NCBI RefSeq assembly: GCF_009742725.1
Contig: NZ_WPHG01000010.1
Coordinates: 1-55,892 of the forward strand
DNA length: 55,892 nt
Origin: Nitratireductor arenosus
GTDB taxonomy: Bacteria; Pseudomonadota; Alphaproteobacteria; Rhizobiales; Rhizobiaceae
Direction: 5' to 3'
Made by a program: the position numbers and the translations under genes. The notes beneath the pieces were generated by a model. It searched no databases. It worked only from the letters and a program-made list of their open reading frames with translations, and was not told the DNA's origin. Below are positions 15,118 to 24,584 of this stretch, piece after piece. Every line of letters starts with the position of its first letter. The first letter of the stretch is position 1.

Positions 15118-16940
15118 CGAAACAGCGCCCTTTCTTCCGGCGTCATGAACTCCCAATCGGTCGGGTCAACGCCATCAGGAATAGCGCCATCGGCCTGCGG
15201 AGCACCGCCGAGCGGCCGTCGCGCCGGCCCCCTGCCCTCACCGTGGATCGTATCCATATAGGTGTTCCAGAGTCGGTTCAGGTTGAATTTCAACTGGTCC
15301 GCCGATTGAGACTGGTCCAGAGAACCGGCCACGGATTGGAGGAAGTTCAGTTCGCGTTCCGTGACCTGGCCAAGCGCGCCACCTGTTGGCGACTGCTGAC
15401 GCATACGGTTCAGTTCCTCGAAACCGATATTGGCGCGGATCGTGTCAAGTAGCTTCGAGATTGCCTTCGCATCGGTGTTCGGCACGCCAGACAGAAGCGC
15501 GCCAAATCCCGTGTCCGGCAGAATGCCCGTGTCCATCAGGTCAAGAGCACGGTCGATCTCCTGTGTCACAAGGCCACCCCGGTCAACCTCGCCAGTGCGA
15601 CGAGCTTCTTCGGCGCGAGCCTTTGCATCCACCTCAGCGGCGGCAGGGCCGCCCGGAATCGGCCTCATGGACCGAGAGCCGGTTTCGGGGTTGGTGAACA
15701 ACTCGAAGCCCTGCGGGATTGTACCGACTTCACCGCCCCCGACCGTAACATTCGTCGCGCCGGCCTTGCGCATGTCCGTCATGAAATCCTGGAACGTGCC
15801 CTGATAGCCCTGCTGACGCGCGAACTCGTATTCACGGATATCGTCGGTCTGTTTAGGCTGAGGATTGCGCAACTGCTCAAGCTCAAGCTGGGCGCGCTCC
15901 ATTTCCATCTGACGCATCGGATCGTTCTGCTGCATCTCGCGATTGAGAAGCGCGTTGACGAGCGAACGCTGAGTGTCGGAAAGCCAAGGGTTTTGCGCGG
16001 CGTTGAACAACTGCGCCATGGAAGGCCCATCGTTCGGGTCTACCGCGTCTGCCGTGCCGCCAGCCATGACGGGGAGCCTATCCATGCCGGCCTGTGCCAT
16101 CTGGACGGGAGGCTTGCCGCCGCCGTTCGCCATGGCTTCCACGAGAGCTTGCCGGATATCCGGCGTGCCGGCAGAAGCCGGGGCCGCACCAGCATTGCCG
16201 AGCGCACGCGAGAATTTATCCACGTACTGCGAACCAGACGTTCCGAGCACGTCCTTGCGCCCAGCACCTTGAGATGCGGGCAGCCCGGTAAACCATGCGC
16301 TGGCCGCGTCCTGCGGGTTGCCGTACTTTTCGACATAGCTGCCAAATCGATGGTCAAAAATCGCATCCTGGATTTGCGGATTCGACAGAAATTCATCCGG
16401 CGTCACTTCACGGCCGAGGGCAGCCGTCGACCATGGGCCGATATTGGCCTCCATCACCTGATACCGGCCAAGAGCGCGGCCAAGCTTCGGATGGGTCGGA
16501 CCAATTGCGGCATAGCCGCCGTGACCGTCGCTTTCGATGGATGCAATAGCGTCGCGGAACGGCGACATATCACCCCCGACAGAATGAGCCTGTGCAACGC
16601 GCGCACTGGCCGGGTCCATCGGTTCACCGCCAGCCATGGGAGACATGGGCGCATCGCCGCGCGGCGCATCAGGGAAATTGCCGCCACTGAGCGCGCCAAT
16701 GATCGACTGCATTGCGCTGGACGCGCCGGCACGGCCCGCGCCTTCGGCCTTGTCCACACCGCCCATCATGCGACGATAGAGCAATGCCTGACCAATGGCA
16801 TTCAAGCCCTCGCCAACATCGCGAGGCGCGCCGGTCATTTGCCTCGCCGCGATAGCCTCGGCAATGGCGCGCTTCTTGGCAACGCTATCCGGCGTTTCCT
16901 TGGATGCGTCGAAGGCAAAGGAAAGATCACCGACCGCCAT
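15114..16940 (-). CDS. ejection protein with lytic transglycosylase domain
   Basis: 608 residues. At about residues 130-240 is an SLT-like domain: a Glu in DAIASIESDGHGGYAAIG, then GRALGRYQVMEANIGPW and a conserved AASAWFTG block. It would cut peptidoglycan during DNA entry. Flanking regions are helical and Gln/Met-rich. It lies in the run of virion proteins, overlapping its upstream neighbour by 14 nt. The catalytic Glu assignment is by motif only. Confidence 0.8.
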   Translation of the reverse strand: MAVGDLSFAFDASKETPDSVAKKRAIAEAIAARQMTGAPRDVGEGLNAIGQALLYRRMMGGVDKAEGAGRAGASSAMQSIIGALSGGNFPDAPRGDAPMSPMAGGEPMDPASARVAQAHSVGGDMSPFRDAIASIESDGHGGYAAIGPTHPKLGRALGRYQVMEANIGPWSTAALGREVTPDEFLSNPQIQDAIFDHRFGSYVEKYGNPQDAASAWFTGLPASQGAGRKDVLGTSGSQYVDKFSRALGNAGAAPASAGTPDIRQALVEAMANGGGKPPVQMAQAGMDRLPVMAGGTADAVDPNDGPSMAQLFNAAQNPWLSDTQRSLVNALLNREMQQNDPMRQMEMERAQLELEQLRNPQPKQTDDIREYEFARQQGYQGTFQDFMTDMRKAGATNVTVGGGEVGTIPQGFELFTNPETGSRSMRPIPGGPAAAEVDAKARAEEARRTGEVDRGGLVTQEIDRALDLMDTGILPDTGFGALLSGVPNTDAKAISKLLDTIRANIGFEELNRMRQQSPTGGALGQVTERELNFLQSVAGSLDQSQSADQLKFNLNRLWNTYMDTIHGEGRGPARRPLGGAPQADGAIPDGVDPTDWEFMTPEERALFR

Positions 16941-17352
16941 ACATGCCCCCTGCGCCCATGGTGAAAAGCGGTGACTGGAACGCGGGCTTTACAGGCTGCG
17001 GCTTCGCAAGCGTGGGCTGCGGTCGCGCAAGGCCACCCATCGCGTTGAACTGCGGTGCCTGCGGCTGCTCGGCCTGCATCGTGGCAAGACCGCCCATGGC
17101 CTGCGGTATGAACTGCGGGCGCTCGGCATCCAACGTTGGCTGCTCCGAAAGCATCATTGGGGCCGGGACAGTATTTTCAGGCACCTGAGGAAGCCCCTGC
17201 GGCATAGGAGCCGGTGCGGCCCCACCCATCGTTCCGCCAGCCATCGGCATATTGCTAGATGAACCGTTCGGGTCAGGGACGCCGCCCGTGCGGCCAATGC
17301 CGCCTTGCTGACGTGCATTCTGGAGAAAAGCCCGCAAAATTTCCTCGTACAT
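16927..17352 (-). CDS. Pro/Gln/Met-rich structural protein
   Basis: 141 residues with a short helical N-terminus (MYEEILRAFLQNARQQGG), then a low-complexity tail rich in Pro, Met, Gln and Gly. It contains a degenerate repeat of the form AMGGLAxxQxxxPQ (QAMGGLATMQAEQPQ, NAMGGLARPQPTLAKP). It is probably an unfolded virion or ejection component, judged from location only. Confidence 0.5.
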   Translation of the reverse strand: MYEEILRAFLQNARQQGGIGRTGGVPDPNGSSSNMPMAGGTMGGAAPAPMPQGLPQVPENTVPAPMMLSEQPTLDAERPQFIPQAMGGLATMQAEQPQAPQFNAMGGLARPQPTLAKPQPVKPAFQSPLFTMGAGGMYGGR

Positions 17353-17353
17353 A

Positions 17354-18349
17354 TCAGGCTCCTTCCAATGCCTTGCCGTAATCGACCATCTTTATCCCCG
17401 CCACTTCCTTGACCGCGCCGGGCTTCTTCTTCTCCACTTCCTGAGCCATAAGGCCCATCTGGAGTAACGGAGAGCCCTTGTAGCGGAACTTGTAGATGGC
17501 CTGCCCGTCGTCGGTCTTGCCGACCTTCTCAATGTCTTCCTTGGTGCGCTTGTCCGACATGATGAGAGACGACCCCAGCCCAAACAGGCCACCGAGCAGG
17601 CTGTTGCGCTGCTGGTTCTGAATCTGCCAGTTCTGGAGCTGCTGGTTGTAGTTCTGGTTGATCAGTCCGGCGTTATCCGTGGTCGGGATTGTCGGCATGT
17701 TGCCGCCCGTGAACTGCGGGATATTGACCTGAGAACCACCCAACAGCGATGCAATCTCATTAATGGGCTGCGACCGCTGCGCAAGCGCCTCCTGCACGGC
17801 CTGCCCCCGGCCCGTGAGCAAGAGCTGGTTGTAGGCGTCGTTGCGGCCTTGGTTGAAATCGCCCATCGCCGCCGAGAAAGCGTCTGAGCCCTCTCGAATA
17901 CCGCGATTGAGCAAATTCGTGCGCATCGCTTCTTCTTCGCGTGCAAAACGCGGGTCAAGGCGCTTTGAGCCGAGTTCGAATAGTCGCGCCTCCGTCGCCT
18001 CATTGCTGAGGTCGATCGGTTCGGCCATGTAATCAGTCAGGAAGCCGGATTGCTGCGCCGCCAGATCGGCTAGGTTGAACTCAGCATCCTGCTGGCGATC
18101 ATAGGTGCGCTGCTGATTGTCGGAAAGCTGAACATTTTCCGTGAAGCGCGGGATATGGTACGTCTGGCCGGTATACGGGTCCGTGAAGGAATATTCGCCG
18201 GACTGGTCATAGGTCACGCTTCCTTCCGGCCCGACACGGTTGACATTACCAAGCATCGCGTTGGCAAGCGCCGTCGCGACACTGGTGCCGGTCTGTGCCG
18301 CAGACGTTTCTCGCGGGTCTGGCGGAGCGGGCGGTTTTGGCTTACCCAA
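17354..18349 (-). CDS. virion protein with C-terminal S74 intramolecular chaperone
   Basis: 331 residues from a TTG at 18349, with GAGGA upstream and an 8-nt overlap with the previous gene. The N-terminus MGKPKPPAPPDPRETSAAQTG and the SFTDPYTGQTYHIP block belong to a widespread podovirus protein. The C-terminus (MSDKRTKEDIEKVGKTDDGQ, then KFRYKG and GLMAQEVEKK) is a peptidase S74 chaperone that cleaves itself off before the Ser of SDKR after trimerisation. It is a likely tail or internal virion component. Confidence 0.75.
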   Translation of the reverse strand: MGKPKPPAPPDPRETSAAQTGTSVATALANAMLGNVNRVGPEGSVTYDQSGEYSFTDPYTGQTYHIPRFTENVQLSDNQQRTYDRQQDAEFNLADLAAQQSGFLTDYMAEPIDLSNEATEARLFELGSKRLDPRFAREEEAMRTNLLNRGIREGSDAFSAAMGDFNQGRNDAYNQLLLTGRGQAVQEALAQRSQPINEIASLLGGSQVNIPQFTGGNMPTIPTTDNAGLINQNYNQQLQNWQIQNQQRNSLLGGLFGLGSSLIMSDKRTKEDIEKVGKTDDGQAIYKFRYKGSPLLQMGLMAQEVEKKKPGAVKEVAGIKMVDYGKALEGA

Positions 18350-18842
18350 TGTATTGATCCTCAACAGTTTTTTTCGACGCGATGGGGTGACGCTCTCTCG
18401 CATTGAAGCGGTTCGAGAGCCACGCATCATCTGTCAGGAAGAAAATGCGTTCGCCTTCCTCGCGCCCCCTAAGCCGGGGGATGGTGACGTGATCGAAGCC
18501 GTACGCCGTGAAGATGCGAAGCAGGCGACTATCCCGCTCCGAAACCCGCGTCACGACCATTTGCGCGCCCGCTTGATGGAACGCATATCCGAACATGGCT
18601 TTGAGGACTGGTCTGGTCAGCCAACGAGGCGTTGTCGCCGCGCTGTGCATCTCAATAACCCCAGCCTCGGGCTGCCAGTTGTTGAACACCACCACGCCGA
18701 CGACAGTGCCGTCCTTCATGACGCCCATGGTGGTATAAGGTTCTTCGAACGGGCGCGGCAAACCGATCTGAACCGCGCACCACAATGCAAGCGCCCTGTT
18801 CAATTCAGGATCGCGCGGCCCGCCCCACAGAATATCCATCAT
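18342..18842 (-). CDS. GNAT-like acetyltransferase in the virion gene cluster
   Basis: 166 residues with a GNAT-like fold pattern: beta strands GVMKDGTVVGVVVFNNW, then IEMHSAATTPRWL, an acyl-CoA-binding-like helix start after VLKAMFGYAFHQAGA, and VVTRVSERDSRLLRIFTAYGF typical of motif B. Phages often carry such a gene between hub and fibre genes. The substrate is unknown. It is coupled by ATGA to the upstream hub gene. Confidence 0.7.
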   Translation of the reverse strand: MMDILWGGPRDPELNRALALWCAVQIGLPRPFEEPYTTMGVMKDGTVVGVVVFNNWQPEAGVIEMHSAATTPRWLTRPVLKAMFGYAFHQAGAQMVVTRVSERDSRLLRIFTAYGFDHVTIPRLRGREEGERIFFLTDDAWLSNRFNARERHPIASKKTVEDQYIG

Positions 18843-20770
18843 ACGATTGACGACGACTGACTATAGGCGAAATCGATGCGCACAATTTCGATATCCAGCG
18901 GCACGACTGCCCCGCTCGTCATCTGAAAAGACGGCGCCACGGCATAACCCGACCCGCCAACAACGTGCCATTCCTGGAAAGTCAGTTGCGCGCCGGTGAC
19001 ATCCCATCGCGCCGTACCCCAAATGCCGACACCCCAAGCCGAACTTCCTTCGACCGATGGAGATGCTGGAGGCGGCGGAAGGTTGATTTCGTAATCGCTC
19101 TGCAACGAGATGCGCGGTTTCGGGTTAACCTCACCGCGAAGAACGGGCCGCGCCATTTTGCCGATCTTGATCGCGGTCGGGTCGCCAAGGTCGTGGAACA
19201 GCGGCACGAACGTCGCGGTGTACGGCTTGCCTTCATCCTGACCCGTAACGTTGGCCTGCACGACCTTTCCATCAATCGAGCCGAAATAGAGATGGCCCTG
19301 AAACACCTCCATGCAGGTGGCATCCCAATTCGAAAACAGGCCCCACGCCCCGGTGCGCGTATTGGCCACGAACCAACGCGGAGGCTGTTGGTTGACGGAC
19401 GGAAGCGCGACCACGACCATCTGGTTTGCCGGCCACACCTCGCAATGCCATTCGCCGGACTTGCGCAACGCTACGGCGTCGTTCCACGCATCTTCAATGG
19501 GATAGGACACGGCAGAGGGCGAAAGAGCCGCGTAGTCGCGCTGGATGGCCTGCGAGAGCGGCACGAAACCGATATCGGTAGCAATTACCAGATCGCCGCC
19601 GGCCGGGATGAATGCCTGCTTTCCAAGGGGCTCGCCGATGCGATAAACGCCGACCTGCGACCATTCAGACGCCGACGCGGGGTTGTTGCCCTGGAAAACA
19701 GCAACCTGCCCCTCGGCAGTGGCAAAGATGCACTGCGCCGACAAGCCGCCGCTTTCACCAGTGCCAAGCGACCAGCTTTGACCAAACAGGAGCCGCCCGC
19801 CTTTGGTCATGACACCGCCGAGTGGGATTTTAGCCGCCGCGCCGCCAATGCTGTCCACCGGCAGATACCACGCGTCCAGGCTGTTCTTCTCCACAAAGAA
19901 GAGGCGGTTTTTGTAAACCCACACGAAATCCAGATCGGCCGTGTTCACGCCCGTGATGCCGGAATAGGCCAATACCTCAGCGCCGGACGCCAAAGCCGAA
20001 CCGCCTGTCCCATCCGTCAGGGCTTCATTGTCCTGAAACGGCCCCCCAGCGATGGTATGGATGATCAGGGTGCCGCTGGTTTCATCGCCCGCGATATTGA
20101 CGATTTCTGCCGTGGCGCCCGACGTGCCGCCCGTGACGGTCTGTCCGATGGTGAACGCAGCCGTCCCGCCATCATAGGCGAGGCGATAGACATCTTCACT
20201 GCCGATGGGATACCAGAACGAACCATCGTAGAGTAGCATCGGGTCAGTGCCGTTAACCAGCACCAGAAACACGCCGCCAGACGTGGCGAACTGCGCATCG
20301 ACCCAAGCGCCGCCCGTCCGCCCCGTGATAACCGACAGGTCCCCCGTGCTGCGCTCGCCGAAATAATCCCCGGCATCCGTAATGAACAGGCTTCCGCCCT
20401 CAGTGCCGAGACGATAGTTCGTAGGCGAGACGATGCTTGTGACGTTGTAAACCGCATCCTCAGTCGCGCCGAATAATTCTTCCTGACTGCCGTTCTTGTA
20501 GGCAAACAGCGCGGTGGTGGGTTTATCCCCTTCGCCAAGCGTGGCATAAAGATCGCTGCCCCGGCGCATGATAGCGCCCTCGGCGGTCGGAAACAGGTTT
20601 TCCAGCACCTCGGCGCCAGGAGGGACATCAGGACCGTTCGGATTGGCCTTGTTGCGATTGGCAATCCAGCCGCCCGTAGGCGCTGCAAAGGCAAAGGGGC
20701 GCGCGACGTTTTGCGTGGAATAGGGCGCGGGACGCCTCATAGCGCCCTTGAAAACGGCAGGTTGTCGCAT
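18839..20770 (-). CDS. large tail-hub / DNA stabilisation-like protein
   Basis: 643 residues, beta-rich, with repeated blade-like segments (for example FAYKNGSQEELFGATEDAVYNV and DFVWVYKNRLFFVEKNSLDAWYL) suggesting a propeller or barrel. Length and order directly after the adaptor gene match the nozzle or stabilisation proteins of podoviruses (T7 gp12 or P22 gp10 role). Assignment is by synteny and fold impression rather than by motif. Confidence 0.6.
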   Translation of the reverse strand: MRQPAVFKGAMRRPAPYSTQNVARPFAFAAPTGGWIANRNKANPNGPDVPPGAEVLENLFPTAEGAIMRRGSDLYATLGEGDKPTTALFAYKNGSQEELFGATEDAVYNVTSIVSPTNYRLGTEGGSLFITDAGDYFGERSTGDLSVITGRTGGAWVDAQFATSGGVFLVLVNGTDPMLLYDGSFWYPIGSEDVYRLAYDGGTAAFTIGQTVTGGTSGATAEIVNIAGDETSGTLIIHTIAGGPFQDNEALTDGTGGSALASGAEVLAYSGITGVNTADLDFVWVYKNRLFFVEKNSLDAWYLPVDSIGGAAAKIPLGGVMTKGGRLLFGQSWSLGTGESGGLSAQCIFATAEGQVAVFQGNNPASASEWSQVGVYRIGEPLGKQAFIPAGGDLVIATDIGFVPLSQAIQRDYAALSPSAVSYPIEDAWNDAVALRKSGEWHCEVWPANQMVVVALPSVNQQPPRWFVANTRTGAWGLFSNWDATCMEVFQGHLYFGSIDGKVVQANVTGQDEGKPYTATFVPLFHDLGDPTAIKIGKMARPVLRGEVNPKPRISLQSDYEINLPPPPASPSVEGSSAWGVGIWGTARWDVTGAQLTFQEWHVVGGSGYAVAPSFQMTSGAVVPLDIEIVRIDFAYSQSSSIV

Positions 20771-20778
20771 TGATCACC

Positions 20779-21483
20779 CTACGGCGTGATGATGCCAGGC
20801 CAGGTGCGGGACGCAACCATGGGATCGACAGGCCATGACGTGTTGACCGGACGGGCGGCGCGATCCGCCGAGATATCCAACTCAAGTTGATGCTCGAAAT
20901 CGGCCATTTCCTGCGCATAGGGCAGGTTCTTCATGGACAGCCAATTGTAGACCGTCCCGAGCGTCAGGAGATATTCGGGGAAGGCGAACGCGTCATCGTC
21001 TTTCGACACGCGCTCCTTGTTCACCCCACCAGAAATCGGGACAACCCACCCTTTGCTGACATACTGCACCGACAACGTTTCGCCGGAGGCAACGCCAAGG
21101 ATTTCCAGATTGCCGCCAAACTGCCGCCAGTAGCCGGGGAAACCCGCACCGGGTACGGTCAGGAGCCGATGCCATGCATCCGGCGCGCACGGGCCGGACA
21201 GCGGCGAAAAACTGGACCCGGAGCGCCAGACAGACGCATTGGAAAAGGACGTGCGCCAGTCGTCAGGCAAGGCCTCCTGCTGGGGCGTGCCGCCCGTCGC
21301 GATAAAGGCGAAGGACTTGCCAAGCGTGTTCCAGTTATGGCGAGCGACAAGCGCCCTCCCTGTCATGTTCAACGCAGCGCGCAGGCTTACAACATCCGGG
21401 TCATCCGTCCCCTCGATGGTCGATGGGATATTGGTGATCGGCAGTTGTTCAACCGCGTCCTGAATGACAAGGAGAGCGCTCAT
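20779..21483 (-). CDS. head-tail adaptor (gp4/gp11-like)
   Basis: 234 residues. A helical N-terminus (VIQDAVEQLPITNI, RAALNMTGRALVARHNWN) is followed by a beta domain and a C-terminal helical pair. This is the pattern of the phage adaptor that extends the portal and closes the head (tail tubular protein A family). It lies between the coat module and the hub gene, 8 nt from the hub start. Confidence 0.65.
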   Translation of the reverse strand: MSALLVIQDAVEQLPITNIPSTIEGTDDPDVVSLRAALNMTGRALVARHNWNTLGKSFAFIATGGTPQQEALPDDWRTSFSNASVWRSGSSFSPLSGPCAPDAWHRLLTVPGAGFPGYWRQFGGNLEILGVASGETLSVQYVSKGWVVPISGGVNKERVSKDDDAFAFPEYLLTLGTVYNWLSMKNLPYAQEMADFEHQLELDISADRAARPVNTSWPVDPMVASRTWPGIITP

Positions 21484-21492
21484 GTTGCTTCC

Positions 21493-22059
21493 TTACGCCG
21501 CTTCGGCTTCTTCCTTGCGGGGCCGGCCGGGCCCGCGCTTGGGCGTGTCCGACTTTTCCTCAAGTCGCTGAGACAGTTCCTCGATAGTCCTGCTCATACG
21601 TGCCATATCGTCTTTCATGCGCTCGTTCTCGGCCGCGAAACGCTGCGCCTCGGCAGTATTCGCAGCCTTTGCCAGATAGGCCTTGGCCTTCTCGACCAGT
21701 TCACGCGTACCGGGACCGATCTTTGAAATCGCGATGTCATTCAGCTCGGCAAGCTGATCGACGGTATAGACGTTGAAATGGTTCAAAAGCTTGATCTGCG
21801 CCGGCAGAATGGCCGGCCACTGCATCAGCGGCGTGCCGGAAAAGGTCTGCTCGACGCCCTTCTTGAACACCGCGTATTCTTCGGGGAATTTCTGCCGTTC
21901 GGCTTCGGTCACGCGCTTGGTGACGACGGTTTTGTTGTCGCCGATGGGGATGATCTTGATGAACTCGAAATCCTTGAAGATCGGGCGACCTTCCTGTTCG
22001 GATTCGTGTTTCATATGAACGGCATCGATGTAAAATTCTGCGATCAGGCCTTTAGCCAT
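21493..22059 (-). CDS. hypothetical virion-region protein with AT-hook tail
   Basis: 188 residues. The N-terminal half is globular (AEFYIDAVHMKHESEQEGRP). A central helix-hairpin-like stretch (VDQLAELNDIAISKIGPG) and a coiled coil at about residues 125-170 follow. The basic tail RGPGRPRK is an AT-hook, implying DNA contact. It lies between decoration and adaptor genes. Similar proteins with a coiled coil plus GRPRK tail occur in this position in other phages, function unknown. Confidence 0.6.
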   Translation of the reverse strand: MAKGLIAEFYIDAVHMKHESEQEGRPIFKDFEFIKIIPIGDNKTVVTKRVTEAERQKFPEEYAVFKKGVEQTFSGTPLMQWPAILPAQIKLLNHFNVYTVDQLAELNDIAISKIGPGTRELVEKAKAYLAKAANTAEAQRFAAENERMKDDMARMSRTIEELSQRLEEKSDTPKRGPGRPRKEEAEAA

Positions 22060-22085
22060 GATGTTCTCTCCGTTTGATTGGAAAT

Positions 22086-22110
22086 GAGAAAAGGGCGGCC
22101 CGGAAGCCGC
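22086..22110 (-). terminator. hairpin terminator after the decoration-like gene
   Basis: On the minus strand GGGCGGC pairs with GCCGCCC around a six-base loop, followed by TTTTC. It lies between the 91-residue head protein gene and the next gene downstream, and probably reduces read-through from the highly expressed coat module. Confidence 0.65.
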
Positions 22111-22122
22111 CCCTATCGATTA

Positions 22123-22398
22123 TCAGTTGCCGTCAAGCGGGCTGGTGGTCTTGCGAATCCAGCCATATTCGCCATTCGCAAACCCGGTATCGGCGGTGAA
22201 ATCACCCGCACCGGCAGCGGCCGTAAAGCCCGGCGTGGTCAGGATGACAACCGTGGCGTCATTGATCGCGGCAGAAGCCTTGACATAGACCCAGGTCGTA
22301 TTGCCAGAGCCGATAGCAGCGGTTCCAAGACCGAATTCAGGCGTGGCGGTGCGGCGGTCAAACCCCACACCGACCTTGCCGTCAGTTGCAAAAGCCAT
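22123..22398 (-). CDS. small head / decoration-like protein
   Basis: 91 residues, Gly/Ala/Thr-rich and probably all beta, beginning MAFATDGKVGVGFDRRT. It lies immediately downstream of the coat gene and is isolated between two hairpins, as expected for a head decoration or stabilising protein. No family is confirmed. Confidence 0.55.
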   Translation of the reverse strand: MAFATDGKVGVGFDRRTATPEFGLGTAAIGSGNTTWVYVKASAAINDATVVILTTPGFTAAAGAGDFTADTGFANGEYGWIRKTTSPLDGN

Positions 22399-22413
22399 GT
22401 TTCGTTTCCTTCG

Positions 22414-22444
22414 AAAATGAGGAAGGGCCGCCCGGAGGCGACCC
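22414..22444 (-). terminator. hairpin attenuator after the coat gene
   Basis: On the minus strand GGGTCGCC pairs with GGCGGCCC (one G-T wobble that would be a C-A mismatch on the other strand) around a TCCG loop, followed by a weak T-rich tract. It separates the coat gene from the decoration-like gene. Confidence 0.55.
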
Positions 22445-22451
22445 TATGGGG

Positions 22452-23423
22452 TTAGTCCTTGAGGACGCCTTGCAGCGACCGGTTGGAGGTGGTCATGTTG
22501 CCCGCAAAGAAGATCAGGCGGGTGATGGCGTCCTGATTGACGGGAACGCGCTCACCATCCTCGACCGACATGTTGCGATCACGCGACGGGCGATAGAACA
22601 GATAGTCGGTGTTGAGGAAGTACATCTTGTTGGTGGGGGCAGAGCCGCCGAAACCACCGTCAAGGACCACATCGGCAGTCATGTATTTCAGGCTGGAGAA
22701 GCCTGCCGACGCCTCACTGATCGACTGAATGCGCTGGATCGCCTGGAGGCTTTCCAGATAGTGGCGCCAGTAGTTGTTGTCCGCCACGATCAGGTCGGGC
22801 TTGTCCGAGTTGCGGACCAACTGCACCCACACCTGGTTCATGTAGGACTGGATATTGGCCGCACTGGCCGGCGCACCGCCATCCGTGGTGGCGTCAAAGG
22901 CGACGTTACGCCAGAACGTCCACGTGGAGGCGTCGATACCACCCACGATGTCAGAACCGGGCGCGTCGGAAACCAGAAGCTGCATGCCGCCGATCTGCTT
23001 GCCGCCATCGGCAGTACCGTCACTGTAGGTATCGGCACCGATGTTGTTCTTCATGGTCTTTTCGGCATTGCCGATGCGCGATTCCAGAAGATCGATGATG
23101 GCTTCCGGGCCGGCGTTCTGGATTTGCTCAAGACCGCTGATGGTCACGGCAACAGAGGCCTGCTTCCAGTCGTATTCAGCCGCCGAGAAAACGTCGGAAG
23201 GCGAGATGTTGAGGGCTTCATACCCACCATAACGCATGAACGTGCTGTTCTCGTCGTATTCAAGCTCCTGCACGATGGTGCGGCCACCGGAGACAGGCTT
23301 GACCTTCCCGCGCCGGTTAAGGCGGTCCAGGAGGGCAGTGGATTTGGTCACGTTGTCCGCCAGCCGCTTGGTGCGGCTGCGCAGCGTGGTGGTGACCAGT
23401 TCAGAAAGATTGGGCGATGCCAT
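22452..23423 (-). CDS. major capsid protein
   Basis: 323 residues. The order scaffold then coat, and the sequence features (MASPNLSELVTTTLRSRTKRLADNV helix, a beta-rich KVKPVSGGRTIVQELEYDEN E-loop-like stretch, a long spine helix around DLLESRIGNAEKTMKNNIGADTYS), match HK97-fold coat proteins. The length suits capsids using a separate scaffold. It is flanked by hairpins that probably shape its expression. Confidence 0.85.
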   Translation of the reverse strand: MASPNLSELVTTTLRSRTKRLADNVTKSTALLDRLNRRGKVKPVSGGRTIVQELEYDENSTFMRYGGYEALNISPSDVFSAAEYDWKQASVAVTISGLEQIQNAGPEAIIDLLESRIGNAEKTMKNNIGADTYSDGTADGGKQIGGMQLLVSDAPGSDIVGGIDASTWTFWRNVAFDATTDGGAPASAANIQSYMNQVWVQLVRNSDKPDLIVADNNYWRHYLESLQAIQRIQSISEASAGFSSLKYMTADVVLDGGFGGSAPTNKMYFLNTDYLFYRPSRDRNMSVEDGERVPVNQDAITRLIFFAGNMTTSNRSLQGVLKD

Positions 23424-23440
23424 ATCCTATTCCTTTTGGG

Positions 23441-24553
23441 TCATGTGCGCCCCTGCATCGCAGCGTAATTCTGCTCAAGGAGGGCGCGGAGGTTTTCAGA
23501 ATCCGGCTCTGCCCCGGCCTGAGTGGCCGCAGGTCCGCCGGTTATGGATGCGCCTGCTTGCCGCGCCTGATCGGCGGCCTGCTTGGCTTTTGCAGCCTTC
23601 GCCTTGGCGTCCGCGTTCAGCCGCTCTTTGATGAGCGCATCGCGAACTTCCGGGTTCATATAGCAAGCCGTCTCGTAAATCTGATTGAGATCGACCGGCT
23701 GGCCCGAAGCGTTGGCCTGCTGGATGAGCCCGAGCATTTGAGGTGCTACGTTCTCAGCGAATTTGTTTTTGGGATCGGAGAAAAATGCCTCGACCTTTGA
23801 AGTGGCCTGTGCCTGCTTTTCCCCGTACACGGTTTGTTCAAGCGTGTTGACGCGGGCCAACTGCTGCTTGAGCGAATTGATTTCCTGCAAAAGCGGCTGC
23901 ATGGCCGGGTCGGCCTGCTGCGCATCGGCAGTCTGTTCATTGGCCTTCTGACCGCCAATCTGCGACGGATCAACGCCGTAGTTCTGGCAAAGCCAAAGGA
24001 TCGCATTTTGCGGATCGCGTTGTAGATATTCCTCGGCGCGGCGGTAAGATTCGAAGAACTCGGCCGGCTCCATGCCATGCTGCTTGGCCGTCTCGACAAA
24101 ACGTTCGAGCGGCTTGTATTCTTTCAGCTTGGCAAAGCCCTGATCGATTTCGCGCTCGCGCTTGGCGATATCTAAGCGCACGCTTTCCGGCAGTTCGTCA
24201 AACGCGGCTTTCGAAGCCACAGACCATCCCGGAGGCGGCCCGGCATACTTGTCGCTGGCCGCGTTTTCGTCTGCGGTCTGCGCCGCTTCCTGCTCGCCAC
24301 TATCCTGCACTTCCGCTGCCGGGTCAGAATCGCCTTCCTTGGCCTTGAAGCGGCCCTTTTCGTCGCGACCACGGGCGTCCTGTTCCGCCGTATCGGCCCC
24401 CAGACCAATGGCGTCTTCATCCACCGGCGCCGCAACATTTTCTTCGACGGGCGGGTTGCTGGACCGCTCAAATTCGGCCTTGATGGTATCGCGAAGGGAC
24501 ACTTCTTCTTCGATCGCGGACGCCGTGTCCACGTTCATGGCTTCGTCAGTCAT
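23441..24553 (-). CDS. scaffolding protein
   Basis: 370 residues, strongly acidic in the first 120 (clusters of Glu, Asp, Ala, Pro), then long charged helices with coiled-coil character (QEINSLKQQLARVNTLEQ). The tail is Ala/Gln-rich and ends in NYAAMQGRT. This composition and a location 17 nt before the coat gene are typical of phage capsid scaffolds, which direct assembly and leave before DNA packaging. Confidence 0.8.
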   Translation of the reverse strand: MTDEAMNVDTASAIEEEVSLRDTIKAEFERSSNPPVEENVAAPVDEDAIGLGADTAEQDARGRDEKGRFKAKEGDSDPAAEVQDSGEQEAAQTADENAASDKYAGPPPGWSVASKAAFDELPESVRLDIAKREREIDQGFAKLKEYKPLERFVETAKQHGMEPAEFFESYRRAEEYLQRDPQNAILWLCQNYGVDPSQIGGQKANEQTADAQQADPAMQPLLQEINSLKQQLARVNTLEQTVYGEKQAQATSKVEAFFSDPKNKFAENVAPQMLGLIQQANASGQPVDLNQIYETACYMNPEVRDALIKERLNADAKAKAAKAKQAADQARQAGASITGGPAATQAGAEPDSENLRALLEQNYAAMQGRT

Positions 24554-24584
24554 GTTTTACCTGATCTGTTGATGTCAGAGGTGT

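Noticed and set aside
18965-20236. 423-codon plus-strand frame inside the hub gene
   Set aside because: Shadow of the 643-residue virion protein, which has regular virion-operon spacing and overlaps; the shadow is Arg/His-rich without domain.
22386-23468. 360-codon plus-strand frame opposite the coat gene
   Set aside because: Antisense of the major capsid gene; high GC third positions keep it open.
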